Shown: positions 33,072 to 44,574 of the stretch, piece after piece
Layout: each line of letters begins with the position of its first letter
Position numbering within the stretch: the stretch's first letter is position 1
Assembly (NCBI GenBank): GCA_033819885.1
Contig: JAQYUZ010000033.1
Location: forward strand, 124,001 to 188,000
Reading direction: 5' to 3'
DNA length: 64,000 bases
From: Microbotryomycetes sp. JL201
Taxonomy: Eukaryota; Basidiomycota; Microbotryomycetes
Position numbers and translations under genes: made by a program
The notes under the pieces: generated by a model
Told to the model about the DNA's origin: nothing
The model's input: only the letters and a program-made list of their open reading frames with translations
Databases searched by the model: none

Positions 33072-35520
33072 ATGCCCGGGTTGCGGACTTTGCTTGCATG
33101 TGGTGCGGCAGCGGCGTGTGCGGTCACTACTGCGGTGGCACACCCTCTGTGTGGCCGCAACGAGCCGTTGACGAGCGCCGCGCGCGTCCAGCGGCGGCAA
33201 CTAGCCAACAGCGGCGAAGGCACGGCACCTACCGGGCCTCTTAGCTCACCAGAGTGAGTCTTGATGCTTCTCTATCATCAGTCCTTGTTGCGCGCCCAGC
33301 TGCTGCCGTCGGCGACGCTGGCCGCGACCTCGTCCACGCGCGCCACACGAGTCGACACAGCGCTTATTCACCCACCTCAACAGATCGGCAGGATACTCTT
33401 GTGATCCCGCGACATGTCAATTGCCGAACTGTCACGTGAGTACTCGGGCCAAGTGAGATCGCGAGACGCGTGCGGGGTTGACTGATCGTCTTCGCTCATT
33501 TCCCCGCTTGCAGTGCGCATCAACTAGCCCTCCAGGCGGACTCGCGCCAGAGGATACTCCGCAATTCATCAGTTCGTTGCCGCGTGTGCACCATTGATGC
33601 TCAACTTAGTCTAATTCTCGCTCGCCGCTCTCGCGCAGCATTCACGTCGGACGATGCCATCCAGGCAAGCATGAGCTCGTGACTGACTAGTATCACCCGC
33701 TTGTCTGACTGGCCTGCTGCGTGCAGTCGTACACGCTCGAAGTGCTCAACTACTTGCTCGGCAATCGCACAAACCCTAATGGATGCCCCGTAAAATCAAC
33801 CTACTTCAACAGTCTGTCATACAGCAATTTCTCCATGGTAAGCGCATGTTTGCTCTGCTTGAGGAGACCGAGTTCGGCTCGCTGATACCTTTCAATTCTG
33901 GGCAGGTCACGGACTAGTATGCTTCTCGCAGCTTTTGGTACCCGCAAATCTGACGATTGATGTCTGTGGCCCAGCTATGTTGCAGGCAACGAAGTCGCTG
34001 ATCACACTATGACGCATGTCGGTAAACCGAATGCTGTACGTCCTTTCGTTGTCGAATGGACCGTGAAGGCTCGACTGACACGCAGGCGTTTCCAAGTCGG
34101 AAGTTTTGGGTAATGTTCGCGCATTGAATGCGTACTCTGGCATTCCTCTGGCCTCTCTCGCCGGATTCCGCGCACCTTTGCTCTCCTTTGATGCCAGCAC
34201 ACTCAATATTCTCGGCCAAGGAGACTTCATGTACGACTCTTCGGCAACTTCCGCTACTCCCGCCAACGCGGACAATACAGATGCCTTTTGGCCATACACG
34301 ATGGACAACGGTGGGCATTCAGTCGCCTAGCATACGGGAGCGTGTTGCTGACGCAGCAAACTTGCGACAGGCTTGGCAAACAACTGTCTCGACGTCACAG
34401 ATGTTTGCCGTGGACAGGTCAAGATTCCTGGTTTGTGGGAGATTCCGATGTACTCTGTCTTTGAAGGAGACACCACTACGGGAATTCATTTGATGGTGTG
34501 TATCCCGATCAAGAGGTAGGTAGTAGGCTGACGCTGATTTCGCTGCGCCAGGATCCTTGGCTTGACTCTGCAAACGCGTCCGAGGTCGTCGCCTGGATGC
34601 AAAACTCTTTCATTCAGCACTGTGAGCGGATTTTCAGGGCGTATCGAAATGCTGCTCACGTTTTTTTTTTTTTTTGGGTAATGCAGATAACGGCAGCCGT
34701 CAGCCTTTCGGCATTTACGCTCACCCGATCCATCTCGCTGTTGGATACCCTAATGTTCCAGGTGAGCGCGATCCCCATCAAATGACAAACAATGATCTAA
34801 CGACTCGACAGATCCGATCGAGACGCGAGAGGCACTTCGCGGTTTCCTCGACTGGCTGCAGTCTTACGAAAATGTGTGGTTCGTCACAAATCAGCAGCTG
34901 TTGCAGTGGATGCGCAGTCCCGTACCAGCATCCCAGATGGCCAGTTTCTTGACCTGCCAAGCGCCAGACGTTCCAGCAACCACGAAAATTTGCAACGGCA
35001 TCGAAGCAAACCAGCGAGGTTTGCTGGTGCAATGTCCATTCTCCGACTTCCCCTGGTCGACGTGCTACGGATGTCCTCAGGAGCCGCCAACGCCCGACAA
35101 CCCGGTCCCGCCGCAAAACACTCAGCTCGGCCGGCGCTACCCGTTGCCGGCTAATTGCAGCACGGCCGTGAGCACGACCATGTTTGTCATCTTGCTCGAT
35201 ACGCTGACGATGAGTTGAATCTAGTTCTGGGATCCGATCGGAGACAAGTGCTTGTGCTCGGACTCGGCCTGTGCATTTACCGACACGGCTCGACCTGTTG
35301 GTGAGTTCATATGAAATGAATGACGTGTCGGGGCTTATGGCGGTGCCGTTATTGATTGATTCGAGCGCGCACAGACACGGGTTCAATCGGCGCATCTTCG
35401 ACGAGCGCTCAAATCAATCCTACCTCCGTGCCACGCCAGCCCACATCTTCTGCCAGCGCGGTGCATTTGTCATCGGTAGTAATCCTCGTGATCATGGTGG
35501 CTACCCTGTCGCTTGCATGA
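33072..35520 (+). CDS. Polysaccharide (chitin) deacetylase-like protein, CE4 family, with GPI-type tail
   Basis: Predicted metal-dependent deacetylase of chitin at the cell surface. The ATG at 33072 starts a signal peptide (MPGLRTLLACGAAAACAVTT). Many small exons follow: PPGGLAPEDTPQFI, motif 1 TFTSDDAI (two Asp, with Ser where many relatives have Phe), GNRTNPNGCPVKSTYFNSLS, motif 2 NEVADHTMTH (H-x3-H metal ligands), AGFRAPLLSFDA, FWPYTMDNG, PFGIYAHPIHL and ENVWFVTNQQLLQWM. An 11-base exon (33906-33916) joins SNFSM to YYVAGNEV. A Cys-rich segment (CLCSDSACAF) precedes a Ser/Thr-rich linker and a hydrophobic C-terminus (VVILVIMVATLSLA), as for a GPI anchor, with TGA at 35518-35520. About a dozen introns. 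Substrate is inferred from family; relatives may act on other N-acetylated glycans. Confidence 0.85.
33906..33916 (+). other. 11-base microexon of the deacetylase
   Basis: GTCACGGACTA lies between acceptor TTCTGGGCAG and donor GTATGC. With the next exon (CTATGTTGC) it reads VTDYYVAGNEVADH, leading into the metal-binding His motif. The flanking intron codons do not fit if it is skipped. Confidence 0.65.
34661..34675 (+). repeat. T15 run before a 3' splice site
   Basis: A pure run of 15 T stands 10 bases before the TAATGCAG acceptor in a deacetylase intron. It likely serves as an extreme pyrimidine tract; length variation is expected. Confidence 0.8.
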
Positions 35521-36194
35521 GCCGTAAGATGACACGAGCCACAGACACTCTTTCTTGTGCATATATGTGGCTAGCCCTTAGTTGCATAAAGATTCATGCC
35601 GGTCCACTTTCCCGCACGACGAACTGCTTTGTAAACCGTCTAATAGTCCTGCAATTCACGAGTTGTCCGTTACGCCATCCATGAGCACGTCTTCAGCGAG
35701 TCATTGTTCTGAGTCTGAGAAGGGAGGGCCTGCGAGAATCTGGCGCGGAGGAGAATCATTGACAACCCGGCATCGCTAGTACGCAGCTTTCGCCGGCTGA
35801 TACCGAGATTTTTGCTTGGTGAAACCCGGGCGAGCGCACAAATCAGCTTGGAACCTTCGCATGCGATCGATCGCGCAATACACATGCTATGAGTACCTTT
35901 TTTCACTGTGGACTAGTTTGGTCATATTACCGTGCCAGTCGGCAGACTCCTGAAGCGTCAGCAACCTTTTGATTTTCGGACAATTGCCGAGTTGACGTAC
36001 GTTTGCAGCTCTTCAGTTCAAATGGTTCGATGTTCAAAAGCGCCGGCCCGTGATATGCATACACAAGGAATATCGTCTGGGGTATACCATGCTCCGGTTG
36101 CCCGTTTCAAGAGACGTTGTTTGAGAGTTTCAGCGGCTGATGCGCAACCGCAGGTTTGCTTTTGCTTGCGCGCTGCGAGACGGTGTCAACCCGA

Positions 36195-36211
36195 CCGAGT
36201 TGACAACTCGG
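36195..36211. promoter_or_regulatory. Perfect 17-base palindrome, possible regulator site
   Basis: CCGAGTTG-A-CAACTCGG. The ends form CCG-N11-CGG, an everted pair as bound by many fungal Zn2Cys6 dimers. It could also fold as a hairpin. It lies between the deacetylase and the zinc-finger gene; no partner gene can be assigned. Confidence 0.4.
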
Positions 36212-36522
36212 AACGGCGCATCCGGTGCTCGGACCCGGCGTCTCACCACTCTGTCCAGCAGTCAAGGCTCGACGTGCAAATTGCAACTGGAGCGCAAACA
36301 GAGTCGCAATCGCGTTGAAAAAAAAATAAAAAGCCTCGCTAGCGAGCTCAGAGACGGGCCCGGGATGAGCGAACGTTCTAGATGATAGGGCTCGTGTTGA
36401 CCGATTTGCTCAAGACTTCAGATTGCGGAGTTGTTCAGGGACATTTCGTCCATCACAGACATAGGTTGAGCGAGAGAAATGCATGCATTCGGCGAGCTAC
36501 TTGCCCGAGACACCATTAATCG

Positions 36523-36552
36523 AAGAAGCGCCAAGTCAAGAAGCGCCAAGTC
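36523..36552 (+). repeat. Tandem 15-base duplication
   Basis: AAGAAGCGCCAAGTC occurs twice in a row without mismatch. It is short, in non-coding DNA, and either a recent slip or a doubled protein-binding site. Confidence 0.75.
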
Positions 36553-37821
36553 ATTTCATATAGCTTGAATCATGGCATGCACGAGCTGTTCTTCTAGCGC
36601 GCCGCCCACACTACGCGCACATTGACAATCGAGGCGCTGCGTTGATCATGATGGAGTCCCAAATTAAAGACTTGATCGCTCGACCATTGAGATTTCGCGT
36701 GGCCTTCGGTCACCCCAGAGCTCTCATCAGCAATATGGCGCCTAACAGGAAAGTCTGTGCATCCGTGTATACTTGCATTGACCAGTATGCTTCCCTTTAA
36801 TGCCGCAACGCCTTGCCATCTTGTATCAAGACCAGCTTGCAATGTAGCCCAATTGCAACGAGCTCAGTAGAGCCCTTTGTCAGTAGGGCGAGTGCACATG
36901 GTCGCTGATGATGCATGAATGTCGATGAGACGTCGCGACAACCGAGAAGGGCAAGTCTCAGCGCTTGCGAAAGTGAGACATCGGCTCTTGCGCTCTGTGC
37001 CGGCGCGGCACGTCGTTGCTTCAGGGTGCCTTTGACGTAGGCAAACAAAAATCCTTGTTCTGCCCGGGTGACTTGGCAAAGGGCTTCGGATCATGCGGTG
37101 AAGGCGAAGCGTGGGGGCTCGCAGCTCGTCCCCGCTCGGCGACCTTTGCCACGTCAGACACTCGAACTTTTTTCCCTACTTTTTAGGCCGGTCAGAGACA
37201 TGGACTGCGAGAGCATGCGAAGCGATCATTCGCAGCATGATTGTCGGCGGTCAAGGACACCGGTCCGCAGGCTGAGTAAGCGTAATGAATTCGGCAGCGG
37301 GATCAGAGAGAGTCATCTTAGTGCCGTCTCAATCTCGCGGGATCTCTGGCCTCTCGTTAGCAAGTGTGTCACTGTCCATTCCCCCACACTACTCTCGAAT
37401 CTTTGCCCATCCTATCCACTTTGCTACTCCTTCCTCTTCACATCCGTTGCGGCAAGGTCGCTTTCACATTCTTTTTCCATCCAGCAACTTCGTAAGACAA
37501 GGCGCGCTCCAGCTCGTTGACCCTTGGGCGACCTCTCGCAGTCTCGGCCCCCGGCACAGGCGCTCTTGCGCAAGGAAAAGAAGAGCATCTCTTCCTCTTG
37601 TCATCTTTTGAAGTGGCATCAAAAGCTCGAGTGACACGCCTTGTCGAGCACAAACTTGCGAGCGCTTGTCCGCACCCTATCGCCACTGATCCCGACAGTC
37701 GAGGTGAGATCACTGCTCAGCGGCTCAAGCATGCTCGAAAGCGCATCTAACACTGCATCTTGCCTGCGAACAGGGCAGCTTGAACAGCTCTTTGCAAATC
37801 ACGCCAAGACCGGGGCCGCCC

Positions 37822-40041
37822 ATGGCCATGGCTCTCGCTCCAGCGTGGTCTGCCTCAGCCGCGACGGACGAGTTTCAGCCGTGGACAACGAAATCACAAG
37901 AACACGCTCAATTCTCGGATCAGCCATCTGAAAGCCTGCACGTTGCTTGGGACACTCACTCTAACGACACTGGTAAGCTCGTGTTCTGACCTGGCTCTTG
38001 GTCGGATGCGCGCGAATGATCGACGCTCTGGCCGGGAGCCATGAGAGACAAGTGTGCCTTAGCTTTGTAGTCGAGTAGCTGACCAAAGTTTGCACACGCT
38101 CTGGGTCAAACAGCATACACACACTATGCCAACGAGGCCACACTTTACCCTTTACGCGATGTCGCCTACACTGCTTCTACGCCGCTGATGAATTCGTACG
38201 TTTTCGCTTTCGGTATCCAGCTGGCCGCATACAACGGCTGATGGACGCGTGCATGTTCCTTTAGAGATATTCCTTTCTTCACATACAGTCAAGACTGTGG
38301 GTCTCGCGGCGTCGACATGCAGTATCAGTTGCCGGCGACTCCGATGACGGATCACGGCGAATGGGTCCCGTACTACGACGAATCTGGCGAGCCCGACGCC
38401 ATGTACGGCGTCATGGAGGAGGACATTTTTGCTTACGCTCCAATTAGCACACCTGGCGATATGCAAGTGGCGTCTTCGACTTTATCTCACGACCAGTCAA
38501 GACGGCCAGTGACTTCGGACGCAATCGCGTCCTACGCGACATATAACCAAGGTGCAATGCTCGACTCTCGAAGCATGACGTTCAGCCCTATGCCTTACGA
38601 ACCCGCACATCAAGTCCGCCGAGTCACCAGTCACGGCCACTTTGCTACCGCACCCCCTGCCCCTCCGCGTCCGCAAGCAAGAGAGCCCGGTCCCGGTCTC
38701 GGTCTCGGAATCGTAATGCCGGGAACCACGTACTGGCAGAACGAGCTCAGCAGTCGGCGATATCATGAGGAAAGCGCCGAACGTGGCCTGCATCCGCGGT
38801 CGCACGCTACGCCTGCCAGTACCTCAACGTTTGTGATTCCGAGACAGGAGTCGAACGTCTCTGCCAGCACATCTTCGGTGTTGGGATCAGCTAGGCTGCC
38901 TAAGGACGTCCAGCCAATCGTGCGAATGGACGCCGTACCGAAAGTATCTCGGACGTTGACATACGGTGATTCAACTCCGCGATCTCACGCTATGGCAACG
39001 CCTACGAGAGAGCCCATTTCTGTTCGGAGACACCAGAGACAATCTCAGGCTAAGGTGCTCAAGACGTTCACCTTGCCCGCTTCTCCTGTTTCAATTTCGT
39101 CGTCGCCCGTGCCGGGTTACGGCGACCATGGAGGCTCGCTTACTGGCGAGCCCTTGCGACGCCGTCATTCATCCATCGGATCAATGTCAGCACCAACCAC
39201 GCCGACGCTGTCTCGCTCGCACTCGCGTCAGTCGTACTTTATGGACATTGATCCTCAAGCCGAGCCAGCCCATGCGCAAGTACGCACGCCAAAGTCGCCG
39301 GTCGAGCTTGCCGTCATGCCGCCACTTCGGGAAGAGACACCTTCAGACACTTCGGCCATGTCTGTTGGGCACTCGCGCGTGTCGACGCCTTCTCGTCGCC
39401 ACAGTGAGGGAGATTCTGTCACTCAACTCAAGCCACTCAAGTTTGTTTTTGAACCGCTCATGTTCGAGAACAGAAAGTCATCGTGCAAGGTAGTCTCTGG
39501 AATGTCAAAGCCGCTGGCAGGCGAAGACGCTGATCCGGCCAACGCCGAGGGCTCCGACGACCTTTCGACGAGCAAGCGTTCAGGTCCTGAAATCGATGAT
39601 GACGTTGGCATCGCGCCGTCAAAGAAGAAAATGTGCAAGCAGACCAAGGGCAAGAGTGCAGCGAGAACTCTGCCGCCTCCGCCTGCGTTGACGGACTCGC
39701 CTAATGCCGCACCTGTGCAATCTGAAGCTCCCAAGGCAGACGCGGACGACGAAGGCCGGATTTGGTCGTGCAGCGTGGATGGTTGCAGCAAGAGTTTCAA
39801 GCGTCTTGAACACCTCGTCAGACACCGTCGCTCTCACACGCAAGAGAAGCCGTTCGAATGCGACATTTGCAAGCGGCCATTCTCGTACGTTCTCTGCGCT
39901 GCCGTGGTCTATCGTTCAGCGAATGCAGCGTACTTACTGTTGTCTGTTTTTCTGAACGACAGGCGACATGATAATATGATGGCGCATCGCAAGACGCACT
40001 CTAAGGAGAAAGCGTCATCGAGTGCGCAGAGTTTGTCTTGA
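37822..40041 (+). CDS. C2H2 zinc-finger transcription factor
   Basis: Sequence-specific nuclear regulator. Two classical fingers sit at the very C-terminus: CSVDGCSKSFKRLEHLVRHR with H at the end, then CDICKRPFS joined over an intron to RHDNMMAHRKTH. The preceding 550 residues are Ser/Pro/Thr-rich with no enzyme domain, typical of fungal activators. Four exons: the first from ATG 37822 (MAMALAPAWSAS, good context), a second starting AYTHYANEATLYPL, the large third from about 38266 (DIPFFTYSQDCGS), and the last from about 39961. All joins keep phase. The paired fingers with LEHL and HTQEKPF resemble those of fungal stress, morphogenesis and Ste12-type factors, but I cannot name an orthologue. 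The ATG at 38317 is internal to the third exon and less likely to be the start. Confidence 0.82.
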
Positions 40042-40694
40042 TCTCTGTCAATAGTTGTGCATAGGCCTGCCTTGCTCCGGCGGGCTGCGTCTCATATTGC
40101 TCCGTGTGTGTTTATACCTCTGTCGCTGCCGGTGGGTGAGCTGGATCTCACCTCAGGAGTGCGCGCTCATGCATAGATTTTTCTGTTCACTTGTAGCATA
40201 CCATCCATACGATAGAAAGTTGTGAATGACATGGTGTTTGGTGCGAGTTTCCCCTGTTGCGCAGTCGTGTCGATCTCAAATAGCATCCGCACGCGACGCG
40301 CCCCTCGCGCTCGGGCGGTGTCTGTTTTCCAGAAACGACAGTCTTACAGGCGACTGTCTCGCGCGAGTGATAAATGCCTGGCTCAGGTCGGCAGTCGAGA
40401 ACGTCGAGATGGTGCGCGGCGCTCATGCTCGCGTGTACAAGCGCATCACACTTGAGCGTCCGAGCACAGAGCGCGCATCCAGACGACCCAACAGGTCAGC
40501 AAGCACATCCGGAACATTGCGTGACGTATCACTGATCTCAGGATCTTCTGCTACAGGCACGCCGCTTTAGTGAGCTCGATTAGTGTAGAGAGAGAGAGAT
40601 GAGCGGGGCCCGAGCGGGCGCGCGCATTCCAGGTGCCGGCTATACCATCTTCTTACACACGGCTCTCCTTCCTGCATAGCATCACCGAGCCGTC
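40042..40694 (+). other. Intergenic stretch, zinc-finger gene to GPI-type gene
   Basis: Plus-strand 3' UTR and promoter. A plus frame at 40226-40570 is open but Arg/Ser-rich without motifs. A GA repeat (gagagagagaga) lies at about 40588-40599. Confidence 0.4.
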
Positions 40695-41680
40695 ATGTGG
40701 ATATTATCAGGTACGTTCCGCTCTCTCATGGGCGTCAATTGTGCGCACTCAGCTCCCGATTGAGCCATTCATCCACAGTGCTCAGTCACTTGGCGTAAAG
40801 GTGACGCCGTAGCCGTTAATTGGCTCAACCCAGTGAAAGGTCAAGTGTCTGTACAGCTAATATCCCAGATCGGGGGTCCGACGTGAGGATGTTGCCCGAA
40901 GCCGATGCTTCACGCTGCTGAACGCAACCGCGAACACAGATATACGATCGTCTCATCGATTCCAGGAACGTCACAAGAGGGATACTGTGACTCAGGCTAT
41001 GGTCCGCGCGTGCTCGCGCCAGGCAGGGAATGCGGCAGGATCCGCTTCAATGTGCCCGCAGGGTGGCAAGAACTTGTCAACTGTAAGCCCTGTCTCCATC
41101 ATCGACCAGACTCTCACTCTGACGTTCATGATCGCTCCCGAAAGACACCGTTGCCGTGACTTCGCTGGACGATTCGTCCATTGCCGGATACACAGATAAT
41201 GTCAATATCGTACCGGCGGCCAACGACGCCAGTCCCGGACCGTCAGGCACGCAAATATCGCTCGTGACTATTCAAGCGCCGACTTCAACCAACTATAACT
41301 CTGCCGTGAGCGAGACTGGACAAGCTCCGTCTCCGACAGCTGTAACAGCTACTAGCACGAAGCCAGCACCTTCCTCGGCGCCATCGTCCTCACTGCCACG
41401 ATCATCGGAACCACCGACGTCCAGGTCGTCGTCCAGTGAGGGTGAATCGCGGACATCGAACGCGTCGAGATCAACAATCCAACCATCAGCTGTTTCAAGA
41501 TCGCAAGCGTCGTCTGCATCCGCGTCGACATCCGGCGCACCTCCATCCAATACAAACACGGCCACTTCGGCGAATCAATCTTCAAACGGAAGACCTGCGT
41601 CCGCAGCAACCAGAACAGATTTTGCCGCCTCTTTTCTTTTTGTTTCGGCAGGACTTTCAGCTGCATGGGTTGTACTCTGA
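40695..41680 (+). CDS. Ser/Thr-rich GPI-type cell-surface protein (Kre9/Knh1-like N-terminal fold)
   Basis: Predicted cell-wall or surface protein. Exons join to VTWRKGDAVAVNWLNPVKGQ, VSVQLISQIGGPTYTIVSSI, RIRFNVPAGWQELVN and YTVAVTSLDDSSIAGYTDN, the small beta-sandwich seen at the N-terminus of many fungal Ser/Thr-rich GPI proteins. A Ser/Thr/Pro/Ala-rich stalk follows. The C-terminus is hydrophobic (FAASFLFVSAGLSAAWVVL), as for GPI attachment, with TGA at 41678-41680. The first exon is only MWILS (16 bases, ATG 40695), leaving no signal peptide, so the true 5' end may be another upstream exon. Four introns. The type of protein is fairly clear; function is unknown. Confidence 0.65.
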
Positions 41681-41783
41681 TGTCCTTGCACCATTTTAAC
41701 CAAAGTCATTCACAATATACCTCTAGCATACTCTTTGGCAATCATATAATACGACATGTTCGCCATGCACAATCAACGAAACA

Positions 41784-44023
41784 TCATTTCGTGCCGTCCC
41801 ATTCTAGTTGCCAGTCTGGGTTCGTCAAGTGATTTCTGAACCACCTGACGCCTTGTCCGAATTGTTCGTCCCTGCACACCAAACCTTTGACCAGCTCTAC
41901 CTGTTCTGTCATTTCTTTGATCAAGTTGAACGACACGCCAGTCGATGTTGATACCAGTCTTGAATCCAAAGTCGTTTCAAGCTCGTTACGAGCGATTTCC
42001 AATAAGGTCATTCCTTGCCTTTCAATCCGAGTCTCTACAGTGTCATCGCTGATGCCATCGATGAGGTTGTCAGACTGCAAAGCGTCTGTCCAGCTGAGAC
42101 TGAGCGCCACCTTGACGTCGAGGGCGTCGAGCAGACGATCGGAGAATGCTGGTATACTATACTTTGGCGTATGAAGGATCGTCAAGCCTGATTTGAACGT
42201 TTGCATGCTGATTCGTGGGGAAGTGTACAACGGCAGGTAGGGCGCACACGATCGCAGCGAAGACGGCGGAACGAGGGCTGCGATACAAAAATGTCAGTAC
42301 GCTCCAAGCACGGGCAAGCCATGTAAATGGTACTGACCGACTCCACGCGCCCTGTTCCACAGGCACCAGACTTCATCCAAACCCATAACGCCCTTGTTTA
42401 CCAATCCGGCATCCTTGCGGCACAAGATCGCGCCAAGTTCTTTGGCAAGCTCGTGATTGTACGCTGTCTGATCAGATACCATGTCTGCAGTGACTGGCGC
42501 GTCGACGAGACCTATCCGAGCCAGTGACGTCGAAGCAAGTGACGAAGCAGCTTTTGCCTCCGCACTCTCGCTCGCGAAAGCGCTGTGGCTGGACACTTGG
42601 GCTGAGCTCAGCCGTTCGTTCATCGTCTTGGCGAGCGATATCTGTGCCAAGAAATTTGAGATGAGCAAGTCGGAAGAAAGAAACATCGTTAAGCGCTGAC
42701 CATTTCTTTCGCTTTGCTCATAAGAGCGTCCAAGTCTTTCAGCGCTTCATCCATAGAGTCGTCTCGGTCTCGAGCATTCAAATCGAAGCCTTTCATGATT
42801 GCGTCTGCGCTCGAACACGAGTAGGGCGTAAACGTCGAGCATTTGCTACTAGGCTTCCATCGCGCACTCACCGATACCTGCAGACGCTGTCGAGCTCCCG
42901 ACTTTGGCCGATTGCTTCTGAGTTGGCGGACGATCAATGTCCCAAGCCTTTTTGGACAGAGCTTCTTTGAGAGCGGCGTAGAATGCCCTCTCGCCGCCTT
43001 TTCTGAATGACAGGCGCACAAACACGGGCAATGATGTTGACGATGACGTTCGTGAAGCAGCATGCTCTACTCCAGGCGTCGAAGACCTCGATGCAAGCCC
43101 TTTGGCTTCGGAAATCCTCTTTGACGAGTGAAGTGGCGTGTCACACACCTCGCAAGTCGACATGGAATGATGATTCAAGAATGTACAGGCAGGGCACGGA
43201 ACACGCGAGTCTGTCGGGTCAACGTCTGCAATAGATGGCTCATCAAGCTTGAGAGAAGAAGGCTGGGGCGGAGGTGGCAGTGGCGGTGGCGTGGCTGTTC
43301 TGCCGTATGGATTTCTGTCTATTTGGGGCGTTGACGACCTGGAGGCGACGAGCGAGGCAGGATTGGACGAAGAAGCCGCTCCCGATGACAAAGACGAGCC
43401 ACCTTTGTCTTTGCTAACGCCGCATAGGCTGCACTTGGCGCCGAGTTGGGCTGACGGAGTGTTGCGCATGCCGCACACGCGACATACCCATGTGCGCTGG
43501 GCTGCCAGAGCGTTGTTTGCTTCTTCGGGCGTGACGAACATTGTCTTTGAAGTTGATGCGAGGCTGTTGCTCGTACTAGCGCTGCTGGCTGGCGCACTCG
43601 TCATGACCGGACCGAATCTGTCTCCTCCCGCATCACCGTTCAACGTCGAGCAAGACAGCAAAAGTGTAACCTTCGGACTCGATTTGAGGAACCCGGTCCA
43701 ATACTCTGTCTGTTCCACCGTGTCGAGAGAGAGCGCGATGCTCTGCGCACGTCGGTTGCTGTTGATAAACACGAGCCGGTGTGAAGTCAAGTACAGCCTG
43801 CCGTCGAAGTAGTCTGGAGCCTTGTCTTTGCTGCAACGATAGTGATATTGCACGTCAGCCCGCATCACCCTGAGGCAGCCAGTGTCAGGATGTGGGGGGA
43901 AAGTGTCGTCACTGACCCATCGTACAGGCCGACGCCGTCCTGCTGCATGATGACGTGCTCATCTGGATACAATTGAGCCGATAGCGTCTGTGAGCTGGCA
44001 TCTATCGGGGCGAATCGATGCAT
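41784..44023 (-). CDS. VPS36: ESCRT-II subunit VPS36
   Basis: Endosomal sorting subunit that binds phosphoinositide and ubiquitinated cargo at endosomes. It starts MHRFAPIDASSQTLSAQLYP and continues over an intron into the GLUE domain (PDYFDGRLYLTSHRLVFI). Two NZF-type zinc fingers are inserted, as in yeast: WVCRVCGMRN...CSLCG and VPCPACTFLN...CEVCD. The rest is the Vps36 winged-helix region: MDEALKDLDALMSKAKEM, GVMGLDEVWCLWNRARGVG, SPRISMQTFKSGLTILHTP and FNLIKEMTEQVELVKGLVCRD. The C-terminus ends LEWDGTK at 41784. About five introns. Starts at 44023. It diverges from TFC3. Confidence 0.92.
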
Positions 44024-44574
44024 GGACTCGAAAGCAAACAAACTCCGGCGTCGGCTCGGTCCGCCCTTTGACATCACCCATTGACACCGCAATACGCGCC
44101 TCTCATCGCCGCGAGCTCACCAAGGCTTGACGAGCCCTACCCTGATCCCAGTTTTGGGCTGTCGCACTCAAGCTCGCAGCTCCGGTCGCTTACGAAACAT
44201 GCTCGACAAGCTCGTACAGCACCTCCTTGAGGAGATGGCCATGAATGGCGAGGCAGGCAAGTACCCGACTGCGCTTTGCACTTTGTCCACTCGCCATGCT
44301 CATGCTGGCAATGCTGAGCCCGGGCAACATCAAGATCGCGGCCGCCAGCCAATCATGAGCCGGCGCGTCTGGTGTTTCATGGTCGAACACGGACACAGGC
44401 ACTGACACGCTCACGCCTGCGTTCGTATTGCCTCGCGTACAAAGATCAGTCGCGTCGCGTCACGTGCCAGGCCAGATTGTCGCTTTGCAATTTGCAGGAC
44501 GGCGGGCGTTCGAATCGCGCATAGGCACAAAAAATAGGCACGGACGATGACAGCATCGTCATATCGATATTGCC
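44024..44574. promoter_or_regulatory. Divergent region between VPS36 and TFC3
   Basis: 551 bases between head-to-head starts. Overlapping frames on both strands (plus 44127-44405, minus 44190-44414) lack a good ATG or any known motif; the minus one has a short hydrophobic patch. Considered non-coding. Confidence 0.45.

Larger units (their letters stand above)
35521..37821. other. 2.3 kb gene-poor region upstream of the zinc-finger gene
   Basis: The longest stretch without a supported gene. The left part holds the deacetylase 3' UTR. A perfect 17-base inverted repeat lies at 36195-36211 and a 15-base tandem duplication at 36523-36552. From about 37370 to 37450 the plus strand is CT-rich, like a fungal core promoter. 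A non-coding first exon of the zinc-finger gene probably lies at about 37450-37697, with a donor GTGAGA and an acceptor GCGAACAG at 37773. Open frames here look random. Confidence 0.5.

Noticed and set aside
36172-36240. Possible tRNA with anticodon-like loop TTGACAA
   Set aside because: The anticodon-type hairpin is perfect, but there is no proper D-arm, no GGTTCGA-type B box and the acceptor stem is imperfect. It is better read as a palindrome.
37641-37821. Coding first exon for the zinc-finger gene upstream of 37822
   Set aside because: No ATG lies in the required frame. It fits better as a spliced 5' leader.
44190-44414. Minus-strand frame with a hydrophobic patch between VPS36 and TFC3
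   Set aside because: It begins at GTG, its only ATG is internal, and the sequence matches no small membrane protein I know.
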